Source: Bordetella genomosp. 11 (GTDB lineage: Bacteria; Pseudomonadota; Gammaproteobacteria; Burkholderiales; Burkholderiaceae_B). Taken from it: a stretch of 64,000 nucleotides of DNA. The DNA is taken from NCBI RefSeq assembly GCF_002261215.1, contig NZ_NEVS01000001.1, positions 1,364,001 to 1,428,000 on the forward strand, written 5' to 3'. The position numbers were made by a program, and so were the translations under genes. Positions 16,796 to 25,510 of this stretch are shown here, piece by piece (positions within the stretch are counted from its first letter, which is position 1; every line of letters starts with the position of its first letter). The notes below the pieces were generated by a model, which saw nothing but the letters and a program-made list of their open reading frames with translations, was not told the origin of the DNA and did not search any database.

Positions 16796-18505
16796 TCAGC
16801 CGCGCAGGCGCCGCATCTGCTCGCCGTAATGGGTTTCCGCCCACTCGCGGGACACGATGCCGTCGGCCAGGTCGTCCGCCACGTCGGCGGCGGCGCGCTC
16901 GGGCGCCGGGCCCAGCCCGCCGCCGCCTGAGGTCTCCATGCGAACGCTTTGCCCGGCCAGCAAGGTCATGGCGGCCGGCTTGGACGACAGTTCGCGTACC
17001 GTGCCATCGGCCTCGTGCAGTTCCAGCCGCGCGCGGCGTCCGGGACCCGCGCCCAGCGCGCCCGTGGCCTGGCCGACCTTATGGGAATCGGCGCGTGCGG
17101 TGAAGACCATGCCGTCGGCCAGGCTGCGGATCTGCCGCCGCAGCCCCATGCCGCCCCGGCGCCGGCCGGCGCCGCCCGAATCCTGCACGTAGGCGTATTC
17201 ATCCACACGCAACGGGTATTCGTTCTCCAGCGCCTCCACCGGCAGGTTGGACGAGTTGGTCATGTGGACATGGATGCCGTCCATGCCGTCGGCGTCGGCG
17301 GTCGCGCCCGACCCGCCGCCTATCGATTCCAGATAGACGAACTCGCCCGCGCGATGGGCGTTGCGTCCGGAGAAAACGATGGCCGGACAGACATCGTTGC
17401 CGGCGCCCATCACCCGGCTTTCCGGCAGCACGCCCCGGAAAGCGCCGAAGATGGCGCCCGCCACTTTCTGCGCCGTCAGCGAGCGCGCGCCCACGGCCGC
17501 CGGCGAATCCGGATTGACGATACTGCCTGGCGGCAGGCGGATCTCCAGGGGCTCGAACAGGCCTTCATTGGCCAGCAGGGCCGGATCCAGCAGGGCCTTG
17601 GCGGCATAGTAGACGCAGGCGTTCAGCGCGTTCACCGGCAGGTTCATGGCGCCGCGCGCCTGCCGGCCCGATCCGGCGAAGTCGAATACCAGCCGGTCGC
17701 GGTCCACGGTCACGGACACCCGGATGGCGATCGGATCGCCGTCGCCCAGCCCGTCGTCGTCCAGCCAGTTCTCGAAGGTGTAGGTGCCTTGTTTCAGCTC
17801 GGCGATACGCATGCGCAGGCGATTGCGCGTGTAGACGATGACGTCCTCCACGGCGCGCAGGGTTTTCTCCAGGCCCATCTGGCCGATCAGCTTCCTGACC
17901 GCGGCCGCGCCGCGTTCGTTGGTGGCGATCTGCACCTTCAGGTCCAGGGTGCGTTCCTCGGGATCGCGCGTGTTGTGGGAGATCAGGTTCAGCAAGTCCT
18001 CGTCCAGTACGCCTTCGCGCAGGATGCGGATGACCGGCAGCCGCAGGCCTTCGGCGTAGATGGACCGCAGGCCGCCCGCGATGGAGCCGGCCACCACGCC
18101 GCCGAAGTCCGAGTGATGGCCGATGTTGGCGGCGAAGAACACCAGGCGGCCGCCGTGGAAGACCGGCGTCACCACATTGACGTCGGGCAGGTGGCTGCCG
18201 GCGGCCAGGTAGGGATCGTTGCAGATATAGGCGTCGCCGTCGCGGATGCCGTCCGTTCCGTAGCGTTGCAGTACCGTCCTGACCGCCCCGTTCAGCGAGC
18301 CCAGGTGCAGCGGGATCTGGGTTCCCTGAGCGACCAGCCGGCCGGCGGCGTCGAACAGCGCCACGGAGCAGTCCTTGCGCTCCTTGATATTGGTCGAGAA
18401 CGAGGAGCGCACCAGCGTGTTGTTCATGTCCTCGGTGATCGACAGAAGCCGGTTGTTGAAGACTTCCATCTCGATGGGATCGTGCACTGCTTCCTGCTGT
18501 TTCAT
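16796..18505 (-). CDS. Hydantoinase/oxoprolinase subunit B (HyuB family)
   Basis: 569-residue HyuB-family subunit. With HyuA it would open a cyclic amide (hydantoin or 5-oxoproline-like ring) with ATP, or act in an acetone-carboxylase-like complex. DPIEMEVFNNRLLSITEDMN starts the domain. GDAYICNDPYLAAGSHLPDV near residue 88 and VVTPVFHGGRLVFFAANIGH near residue 110 are conserved metal-site blocks, and RRRGGMGLRRQIRSL lies near residue 450. It starts 22 nt after the HyuA stop with SD GGGGACGG. The pair plus a nearby Bug gene suggests uptake and opening of a cyclic amide; the true substrate is unknown. Confidence 0.9.
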   Translation of the reverse strand: MKQQEAVHDPIEMEVFNNRLLSITEDMNNTLVRSSFSTNIKERKDCSVALFDAAGRLVAQGTQIPLHLGSLNGAVRTVLQRYGTDGIRDGDAYICNDPYLAAGSHLPDVNVVTPVFHGGRLVFFAANIGHHSDFGGVVAGSIAGGLRSIYAEGLRLPVIRILREGVLDEDLLNLISHNTRDPEERTLDLKVQIATNERGAAAVRKLIGQMGLEKTLRAVEDVIVYTRNRLRMRIAELKQGTYTFENWLDDDGLGDGDPIAIRVSVTVDRDRLVFDFAGSGRQARGAMNLPVNALNACVYYAAKALLDPALLANEGLFEPLEIRLPPGSIVNPDSPAAVGARSLTAQKVAGAIFGAFRGVLPESRVMGAGNDVCPAIVFSGRNAHRAGEFVYLESIGGGSGATADADGMDGIHVHMTNSSNLPVEALENEYPLRVDEYAYVQDSGGAGRRRGGMGLRRQIRSLADGMVFTARADSHKVGQATGALGAGPGRRARLELHEADGTVRELSSKPAAMTLLAGQSVRMETSGGGGLGPAPERAAADVADDLADGIVSREWAETHYGEQMRRLRG

Positions 18506-18527
18506 TTCCGTCCCCTGGGCCGTGGGT

Positions 18528-20564
18528 CTATGCGATGTCGATGATCAGGTTGCCGTAGGCGTCCACCGTCAGGCTGTGTTCGGGTTCGATCACGGTGGTG
18601 GAGCTCATCTCCTCTATCACGGCGGGACCGGTCAGCCGGGCGCCGGCGGCGAGGTCGCCGCGGTGGTACACGGCGGCCGGCATCCAGCCGTGGCGTTCGC
18701 CGAAATGGATCTCCCGGCTGCCGCGTGGCCGGTCGCCGCCGCCGTCCGCCAGCAGGGCCATCGGCGCCTTGGCGATGGTGCCGATGGCCTTCATGCGGCA
18801 GTTGATGATCTCGATCGGCCGGGTCGGCACGTCGTAGCCGTACTCCTTCCTGTGCGCGTCGTGGAACGCGGCCTCGAAACGGGATAGCCCATCGTCGGCC
18901 ACCGCCTCCATCGGCACCTGCACTTCGAAGTTCTGTCCCACGTAGCGGGCGTCGATGAAGCACTGATAGCGGCGGTCGGCGGGCGGCACCTGTTCGTCGT
19001 CCAGCCAACGGTCGGCGGCCGCGCGCAAGCCGTCGAAGCGGTCGCCGATGCGCGGCCAGTTGCCGGCCTGCACCAGCGCGATCTCGCTGGCGACGAAGTC
19101 GAAGGAAATATCCGTCAGCAGGATGCCGCGCGCGCACATATTGCCGGGTGCCGGCGGCACGATGACGGTGGGAATGCCGCACTCGCGCGCTACGCCCAAT
19201 GCGTGCAGCGGGCCCGCGCCGCCGAAGGCGAACAGGGCGAACTCCGACAGATCGTAGCCGCGCTCGGTGGATACGGCGCGGATGGCCCGGCTCATATTCG
19301 CGTTGGCGATACGGATAACCCCCTCGGCCGCTTTTTCCAGGCCGATGCCCAGGGGCTCGGCGATCCGCTCGCGCAGCGCCGCCTTGGCGGCGTCGGCATG
19401 GATCGGCATTTTGCCGTCCAGGACGCTTTGGGGATTGAGGCGATGCAGCGAAATCTGCGCGTCGGTCAGCGTCGGCTGCTCGCCGCCGCGGCCATAGCCG
19501 ACCGGTCCGGGCACCGCGCCCGCGCTTTGCGGACCTACCTTCAGCGAGCCGGCATCGTCCAGCCAGGTCAGGCTGCCGCCGCCGGCGCCGATCACATGGA
19601 TATCCACCATGGGCGTTTTCACCGGGTAGCCGGCCACGCTGCGGCTGGCGCTGAACATGGCCTGGCCGTTGGCGATCAGCGATACGTCGGTGCTGGTGCC
19701 TCCCACATCGAAGGTGACCAGGTTGGGATAGCCGATGGCGCGACCCATCATGGCCGCCCCTACCACGCCGGCCGCCGGGCCGGACAGGCAGGTCTTGACC
19801 GGAAAGCGGCGCACGGCCTCCACCGACATCAGGCCGCCGTTGGAATGTATGGTGAAGGGCTCCTGGCGTACCCCGGCTTCCTTCACGCGATTCAGGAAGT
19901 TCGCCAGATAGCTTTCCATGCGCGGTCCCACCTTGGCGTTGAGGACCGTCGTGGAAAATCGCTCGTACTCGCGGAATTCCGGCAGGACTTCGCTGGACAG
20001 GCAGATGTAGGCATCCGGCAGAATCTCCCGCACGATGTCCCGGCTGCGCTGTTCATGCGCCGGATTGCGATAGGAATGCAGATAGCAGATCGCGATGGCG
20101 TCCACGCCCTCCGCCTTGAGTTCCCGCGCGGCGCGCCGTACTTCTTCTTCGTCCAGCGGCTCCAGCACGGCGCCGGAGGCCTCCACGCGCTCGCGCACCT
20201 CCTTGCGCCAGCGGCGCGGCGCCAGGGGCTCGGGCTTGCGCACGCCGTAATCGAAGTTGTGCGGCCGCGTCTGGCGTCCGATGTCCAGGATGTCGCGAAA
20301 GCCCTTCGTGGTGATCAGCGCGCAGCGCGCGCCCTTGCGCTCGATGACCAGGTTGGTGGCCACCGTGGTGCCGTGGCCGATGTGGCGTATTTCCGCGGGG
20401 TCCAGGCGGTTTTCGGCGATCAGTTCGGTGACGCCGCGGTGGATCGCCTCCGAAGGATCATCCGGGGTGGAAGGCACTTTGTGGAATACGGTCCGGCCGC
20501 TTTCCGCGTGCACCAGCACCAGGTCGGTAAATGTCCCGCCCACGTCGACACCGATTCTGTACAT
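18528..20564 (-). CDS. Hydantoinase/oxoprolinase subunit A (HyuA family)
   Basis: 678-residue ATP-dependent subunit with an acetate-kinase/actin-like fold. RIGVDVGGTFTDLVLVHAES at the start is the phosphate-binding motif, IGHGTTVATNLVIERKGARC the second HyuA block, and NLVTFDVGGTSTDVSLIANG near residue 280 the repeated ATP site. FALFAFGGAGPLHALGVARE near residue 455 is the C-terminal signature. ATG 20564 has SD GGAGGGG. It is the first gene of a two-gene operon with HyuB. Family members cleave hydantoins, N-methylhydantoins or oxoproline, or carboxylate ketones; which applies here cannot be told. Confidence 0.92.
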   Translation of the reverse strand: MYRIGVDVGGTFTDLVLVHAESGRTVFHKVPSTPDDPSEAIHRGVTELIAENRLDPAEIRHIGHGTTVATNLVIERKGARCALITTKGFRDILDIGRQTRPHNFDYGVRKPEPLAPRRWRKEVRERVEASGAVLEPLDEEEVRRAARELKAEGVDAIAICYLHSYRNPAHEQRSRDIVREILPDAYICLSSEVLPEFREYERFSTTVLNAKVGPRMESYLANFLNRVKEAGVRQEPFTIHSNGGLMSVEAVRRFPVKTCLSGPAAGVVGAAMMGRAIGYPNLVTFDVGGTSTDVSLIANGQAMFSASRSVAGYPVKTPMVDIHVIGAGGGSLTWLDDAGSLKVGPQSAGAVPGPVGYGRGGEQPTLTDAQISLHRLNPQSVLDGKMPIHADAAKAALRERIAEPLGIGLEKAAEGVIRIANANMSRAIRAVSTERGYDLSEFALFAFGGAGPLHALGVARECGIPTVIVPPAPGNMCARGILLTDISFDFVASEIALVQAGNWPRIGDRFDGLRAAADRWLDDEQVPPADRRYQCFIDARYVGQNFEVQVPMEAVADDGLSRFEAAFHDAHRKEYGYDVPTRPIEIINCRMKAIGTIAKAPMALLADGGGDRPRGSREIHFGERHGWMPAAVYHRGDLAAGARLTGPAVIEEMSSTTVIEPEHSLTVDAYGNLIIDIA

Positions 20565-20779
20565 CTTCCCCTCCGCCCTCATGTCCAAAGATGCGGAAAT
20601 GGTAGGGAAGGGGGCCGGGGCGCGCCAGCCCGGGCGGCTCTATGAGGCTATACAGCGGCGTTTATGGGCGCATGGCCAGGCCGTATGCCGCGGCCTCGCT
20701 TTACCTGGAATGAATACCGTCGCGAAGCTGGCGCGGATGGCGGCGGCCAAAGAAGCCGCGAGCGTCGTGTTCCCGGGAT

Positions 20780-21787
20780 TCAGGATGGGTCGACACGTGC
20801 CTTTGCCGCCACGCCGGGCACGCCAACGCGGATGTTGTGCGAGTACCGCGTTGGGTCCAGGGTGGCGCGTGCGCGTTCGGTATAGCGGCCGGCGCGCCGG
20901 TATGCCGCCACGCTGCCGGCGCCCTCGAGCGCGCCCAGGCGATACAGGTACTCGGGCAGGTAGCCCGATAGCAGCAGCCGGTAATCCATCGGCAGGCCGG
21001 GCACGATCCTCTTGGCCAGCTGGTACACGATGGTCGTGCAATTGGCGGTCAGTGTGTTGTAGAAACGCGGCTTTGCCGCCAGGCGGGTAGCCATGTCCAC
21101 ATACGACAGGAACAGGGAGCGGGCGGCGCCCTCGGGCATGCGCACGCGGTACAGATAGCTGTCCTCGCCCCGCACGTTGGTGCGCACGCGCAGGCTGTCT
21201 TCTTCGGTGGAAGCCAGTACCGCCAGCTCGTATCGGCGGAAGAAGCCGCCGATCTCGGAAAAAACATCGTCCACCTTGCGGCGGATTTCGACCGAGAACA
21301 CCACGTACTGCCCACCGTCGAAACCGAACGACACCATGGCGTGGGCGATCGCCGGCCGGCCCCAATACGACAGCACCAGGTCCACCGATCGCAGGCACGA
21401 CAGTCGATAGACGCGCGTTTCCCAGCGGGCGTCGTAATCGGTCGCCGAACGCCAGGCGAAGTTGCGCACGTTGTGCAGGGTGACGATGTCGCCGTCGACC
21501 GCGCCCTGGGTCAGCCGGGCCACCTCGGGCATCCACTGGCGCTCGTTGGAAGGCCGCACACCCAGCCACCACCAGGCCAGCAGGACCAGTAGCGCCGCGC
21601 AGAACAGCCAGGCGGGCAGATGATGGCCGCGCGCCAGACCGATCAGCGCGGCGGTAGCGACGGCGAGCCAGCCCAGGGGCAGGAGGACGCGCGCCCAGCC
21701 TGCCCGCGACGCCTGGAACCAGAGCGCGAAGGCGCCCCAGATGGCGGACGCCAGTATTGCCGGCACGATCGCGCTTTGCAGGATCAT
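20780..21787 (-). CDS. DUF4105-domain (Lnb N-terminal-like) membrane protein
   Basis: 335-residue protein with about three N-terminal TM segments (residues ~5-75) followed by an extracytoplasmic DUF4105-type domain. The domain shows a His in AIAHAMVSFGFDGG near residue 155 and a Cys in YNTLTANCTTIVYQLAK near residue 248. That order of His then NC[ST][ST] is the permuted papain-like layout of DUF4105/Lnb proteins, some of which move acyl groups on lipoproteins. It starts at ATG 21787, 93 nt after the next upstream gene, which has the same signature. Any enzyme activity is unproven here. Function inferred: envelope peptide or lipid processing. Confidence 0.75.
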   Translation of the reverse strand: MILQSAIVPAILASAIWGAFALWFQASRAGWARVLLPLGWLAVATAALIGLARGHHLPAWLFCAALLVLLAWWWLGVRPSNERQWMPEVARLTQGAVDGDIVTLHNVRNFAWRSATDYDARWETRVYRLSCLRSVDLVLSYWGRPAIAHAMVSFGFDGGQYVVFSVEIRRKVDDVFSEIGGFFRRYELAVLASTEEDSLRVRTNVRGEDSYLYRVRMPEGAARSLFLSYVDMATRLAAKPRFYNTLTANCTTIVYQLAKRIVPGLPMDYRLLLSGYLPEYLYRLGALEGAGSVAAYRRAGRYTERARATLDPTRYSHNIRVGVPGVAAKARVDPS

Positions 21788-21880
21788 GGGGCCGTCATCC
21801 GCGGGACAGGATCGGCCGCGGCGGAGCCGGCTATTGCGCGAGTACCGGGGACCACAGGCATGCGGCTGCGATGCGCCTCA

Positions 21881-23278
21881 TCATTGTCGAGACTCGGTGG
21901 TGGGTTGCGGCCGCGCATTGCGTGCGACGGCCTCGCGGTCCTGGCGGCGCCACCCGGCGCGCCGCTGGCCGATCTGCCGGATCGCCGCTTGCGACATCTT
22001 CCACCAGCCAAAGGGACGCGGGTCGGCCAGCATGCTCAGTGCGCGGGCATAGTCCAGCGTCAGGCCCGGCGTCCAGGCCATGGTCAGGGCGCGCTTGCGG
22101 ATCTGCGCCGCCACCCATAGTTCCGGCGTCAGCAGCAGCCGCAGCAGCAGGCCCCAGCCGGCGCGCGCGCCATGCAGTCGGCCGACCACGCCGTCCAGCG
22201 CCGCCTCCAGGGCGTTGGACACCGAACTGGAGCAATTGCGATATGTCAGGTTGTAGGTCGTGTTCTCGCGATAGCCGTCCCAGAACGCCTGCAGCTTGGC
22301 GGCGTCATAGTTGCGGATGCGTACTTGCACGGTGGATGGGCACCATGCCTTCGATTCGGTGCGGTAGTCGGGCTGGAAGATGCCGGGGACGTTGTTTTCG
22401 GCCGTGGCGCGCAGCAGCGTGCCGAACTGCTCAGGGGAATGATCGATTTCCGCGGCCGGATACAGGCTGACGTATACGCCTTCGGGCGACTCCAGCGCCG
22501 CATGGCCGGTGGACACCACTCCATTGACGTCGACGGCGGCGATATACCGGTCCACCACGGGGTAGTTCCGCGTCTGCGCCTTGGCCGAGCCGGACGGCGT
22601 CCAGACATGCACCGTCAGCGCCCGCTCGGATGCCAGCGGCGGTCCTTCGAACACCGTCCGCGCCGCAGCGTCCTCGCGCGTGGGCATGAACTCCGGGTTC
22701 GGGTTGTCGGCAAGGGCGGGGTTGGAGTCCAGGTGGCGGACGCGGCGCGCCAGCGACAACAGCTTGATCCCCGCAAAGGCCAGGAACAGCCCCAGGCAGT
22801 ACGGCACGGTGCCCACATAGTGGGTGGGATAGGGCTGGAAGAAGAAGATCGCCAGCAGTACTTCGGCCACCCCGGAGGCGAAGACGTAGCGCCAGCGCTC
22901 GTAGCGCACCACGTAGGCGGCGGTGCACTGTATCAGGCCGTCCACCAGGAACAGCAGGCCGAACATCATGGATAGCACGAAATGCCCGTGATGGTGGCCG
23001 GCCAGGATCAGGGCGCCGGCGGCCAGCACGAACACGCCTTTGACATAGCGCAGCACCCGCTGCCCGCCCACCCCCGACTTGGCGATGGCCAGCGTCGCCA
23101 GGCCTTCGATGACGAACAGTACCGCGAAGAAATTGAGGGGGAAATACAGGGCGCCGTCCAGCGCGTCGATGAAAACGACGATGCCCGCCAGCAGGAATAT
23201 CCAGCCGGCGACGACGAGGGCTTGCGCGCGCTTGCGCAGATAGTCGACACCCAGCAGCAATAGGACGAGATGGCTCAT
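21881..23278 (-). CDS. Polytopic membrane protein: HdeD-like N-terminal half fused to a papain-like (DUF4105-type) C-terminal domain
   Basis: 465-residue protein. Residues ~1-185 hold about six TM helices like HdeD/DUF308 proteins (AGWIFLLAGIVVFIDALDGA; FGLLFLVDGLIQCTAAYVV). Residues ~195-400 form a soluble domain with GVVSTGHAALESPEGVYVSL (candidate catalytic His) and TYNLTYRNCSSSVSNALEAA (candidate catalytic Cys), the same permuted arrangement as its downstream neighbour. The C-terminal tail is basic. The ATG at 23278 starts at the HdeD-like segment; an open frame continues to 23344 without a better SD. HdeD proteins protect against acid stress; the role of the fusion is unknown. Confidence 0.7.
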   Translation of the reverse strand: MSHLVLLLLGVDYLRKRAQALVVAGWIFLLAGIVVFIDALDGALYFPLNFFAVLFVIEGLATLAIAKSGVGGQRVLRYVKGVFVLAAGALILAGHHHGHFVLSMMFGLLFLVDGLIQCTAAYVVRYERWRYVFASGVAEVLLAIFFFQPYPTHYVGTVPYCLGLFLAFAGIKLLSLARRVRHLDSNPALADNPNPEFMPTREDAAARTVFEGPPLASERALTVHVWTPSGSAKAQTRNYPVVDRYIAAVDVNGVVSTGHAALESPEGVYVSLYPAAEIDHSPEQFGTLLRATAENNVPGIFQPDYRTESKAWCPSTVQVRIRNYDAAKLQAFWDGYRENTTYNLTYRNCSSSVSNALEAALDGVVGRLHGARAGWGLLLRLLLTPELWVAAQIRKRALTMAWTPGLTLDYARALSMLADPRPFGWWKMSQAAIRQIGQRRAGWRRQDREAVARNARPQPTTESRQ

Positions 23279-23485
23279 TTTCCCAGGCCTGGCGCGCCAA
23301 TGCGCGGTGGTTCGATCGGATCGCCGCAGCCGTGCAACGGGCACGGACCAGCCAAAAAAGTAAAGGCCGTGCCGGATCTCGTCAAGAACAAGTTCCGTGC
23401 CGGTTCCCGGAAAGTGCCGCTCATCGCGGTTGCGCGCCGCTTTATTCCGGGCGGTCGTGACTGGGCCGGAACGGGGGCGCCAGTC

Positions 23486-24418
23486 CTATCGCCCGGGAAG
23501 CGTCAGTCTCGGTCGTCCGGGTCCTGCGGATAGGGAGCGATCCGATGTGCCCGTCGCCAACAGGCTCGATGACTGCGTGACGGCGGGATCGTCCGTGGCA
23601 CGGTCGTCGGCGCAGGTGGCCTGACCGCGAAGCGCGTGGGACGCGGGATGGCCGCAGCGCCATAGGGTCGCCTCGATGGCGTCCACGCAATCCGCGACGT
23701 GTTTGTCGATCAGGCGCTGCCGCGCCTCGGTCATGCGGCCGCTGATGGAGGCCACGAACACGGCCGCGCTGGGCACGCCGCCGCGGTTGCGCACGGCTCT
23801 GCCGAGCGCGACGATGTCGAGCGCCGCGCTGCCCTCGTCCAGCGCGTAACCGCGCCGGCGGGTCTGGGACAGCCGTTCGCGCAATACCTCTTCCGTCAGC
23901 TTGTAGCGCCCGAGCTGGGGGGCAATGGCCTGGATCGTGGCATCCGCGTCGCGATCGTTCATCGCGGCCAGGATGGCGAGACCGGCGGCGCCGATGCCCA
24001 GCGGATGCCGGTCGCCCACGTTACGCGCCAAGGTCTGGATTTCGAAGTGGCCGGCGATCCGTCTCAGGCAGACGATCTCAAGCCCGCTGCGGCCGCTCAG
24101 GAATGCCATGTCCCCCGTCGTCCGGGCCAGCATCCGCAGCGCTGGCTCCGCGGCTTCCTCTACGTTGGTCTCCGGTAGCGCCCCGAGGCCCAGTTCGTGA
24201 AGCAGGGGGCCCAGCCTGTACCCCCTTCGGCCGGGATCGCGCGCCAGCATGCGTTCCTGCACCAGGCGCTGCAACAGGCGATGCGCGGTGGATTTATCCA
24301 GCGAAGCCATTTCGGCGATATCGACCAGGCGCAAGTTGTGCGATTTGCTGGATGCAACCAGGCGGATCAGCTGGATGGCCCTGCCGACCGTCTGTGACGT
24401 CGATGTGGCGTTGGTCAC
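23486..24418 (-). CDS. IclR-family transcriptional regulator
   Basis: 310-residue IclR protein. I chose the GTG at 24418 because GAGGAAGAG lies just upstream; the longer frame to 24556 adds a sequence unlike the family. TVGRAIQLIRLVASSKSHNL, then MASLDKSTAHRLLQRLVQER form the winged helix, and NVGDRHPLGIGAAGLAILAA lies in the effector domain. The last ~50 residues are a low-complexity tail. It lies 92 nt downstream of the amidohydrolase gene on the same strand and probably regulates the 24511-29652 cluster. Confidence 0.87.
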   Translation of the reverse strand: MTNATSTSQTVGRAIQLIRLVASSKSHNLRLVDIAEMASLDKSTAHRLLQRLVQERMLARDPGRRGYRLGPLLHELGLGALPETNVEEAAEPALRMLARTTGDMAFLSGRSGLEIVCLRRIAGHFEIQTLARNVGDRHPLGIGAAGLAILAAMNDRDADATIQAIAPQLGRYKLTEEVLRERLSQTRRRGYALDEGSAALDIVALGRAVRNRGGVPSAAVFVASISGRMTEARQRLIDKHVADCVDAIEATLWRCGHPASHALRGQATCADDRATDDPAVTQSSSLLATGTSDRSLSAGPGRPRLTLPGR

Positions 24419-24510
24419 GATTCTCTTCCTCGTCCGTCCGTTAATGGCTTGCGCGCCATCGCCGGTATGCCATTGGACTTTCGTTCTCCGGCAGGGGTTC
24501 CTTGATGGAC

Positions 24511-25500
24511 TCAGCCCTCGCGAAGCAGCTTCAGCGCCGTGCGACAGCAGACGCACTGTCGCTCCGTGGCGGTGATGCGGGGGACCGCATCGAGGGTAGC
24601 CTGGGGACGGTCGTCGGCCATATCGAAGGGCGCATCCGTGCCGATGCAGATCTGGTCGGCACCGACGAGATCGATAAGATAACGCAGCGCCTGCGGCTCG
24701 AAAACAAGGCTGTCGAAATAGATGCGTTTGAGCAGTTCCTTCGGCGAGGACTTGCTGATCCCATGCGTCTCGCTGCGTACCGCGTGTCCGTGCACCAGCC
24801 GTCCGATCTGGTACGGAACAAAACCGCCACCGTGCGCCAGTACGATCTTCAGGTCCGGCAGTTCGTCCAGCCGGCCCGAAAACATAAGGTTCGCGATCAT
24901 GACCGTGGTGTCGAGCGGGTTGCCGATCAGATTGGTGAGGTAAAAGCTTTCGAGGCCGCTCTTGGCGCCGACGTAATAGGGGTGCGCGAACACGAAGACG
25001 CCCAGTTCGGAGGCGCGTCGCAGCAAGGGGCGAAAGCGTTCTTCGGATAGCTGCGCGCCCTCGATGGAAGTGCCGATCTCCACCGCCTTGAAGCCGTACT
25101 CCCGCACCACGCGTTCCAATTCGGCGACCGCGGCATCGGGATGTTGCATCGGAACGGTTGCCATGCCGCGCAGCCGTTCCGGCTTGTCGCCGACCATGTC
25201 GGCGACGCCGTCGTTGACCAGGCCGGCGACCTCGAGCGCCAGGTCGGCGTCGGCCCAGTAATAGAACATCGGCGGCGCCGGCGAGATGACGGAAATATCG
25301 ACGCCTTTGCGGTCCATGGCCTCGATCTTGGCATCCACCTTATGGAATTCATCGAACAGCGGGTAGACGTAGCCCTGGTCGTGTATGACCTTGCGCGCGG
25401 CGCCTTCCCCGGCGATCCGGGCCTGGAACCGGTCGGGGTCGGCCGCCATTGCCGCGACGATGCGGTCGGGAATGACGTGGCTATGGATATCGATCAGCAT
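24511..25500 (-). CDS. Amidohydrolase, ACMSD-like (metal-dependent TIM barrel)
   Basis: 329-residue amidohydrolase-2 protein, family of 2-amino-3-carboxymuconate-semialdehyde decarboxylase and gamma-resorcylate decarboxylase; likely a non-oxidative decarboxylase or hydrolase. Metal ligands: MLIDIHSHVIPD (HxH) at the start, VFVFAHPYYVG near residue 165, KIVLAHGGGFVPY near residue 225 and ICIGTDAPFDM near residue 285. It starts 10 nt after the LVIVD gene stop with only a poor SD, so coupling is likely. Together with the alpha/beta hydrolase it suggests ring or side-chain breakdown of an aromatic compound. Confidence 0.88.
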   Translation of the reverse strand: MLIDIHSHVIPDRIVAAMAADPDRFQARIAGEGAARKVIHDQGYVYPLFDEFHKVDAKIEAMDRKGVDISVISPAPPMFYYWADADLALEVAGLVNDGVADMVGDKPERLRGMATVPMQHPDAAVAELERVVREYGFKAVEIGTSIEGAQLSEERFRPLLRRASELGVFVFAHPYYVGAKSGLESFYLTNLIGNPLDTTVMIANLMFSGRLDELPDLKIVLAHGGGFVPYQIGRLVHGHAVRSETHGISKSSPKELLKRIYFDSLVFEPQALRYLIDLVGADQICIGTDAPFDMADDRPQATLDAVPRITATERQCVCCRTALKLLREG

Positions 25501-25510
25501 AAGGATGGCC

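Noticed and set aside
16949..18544. 531-codon plus-strand open frame opposite HyuB
   Set aside because: Antisense shadow; composition rich in Gln, His and Arg with no motif.
19203..20645. 480-codon plus-strand open frame opposite HyuA
   Set aside because: Antisense shadow of a well supported gene.
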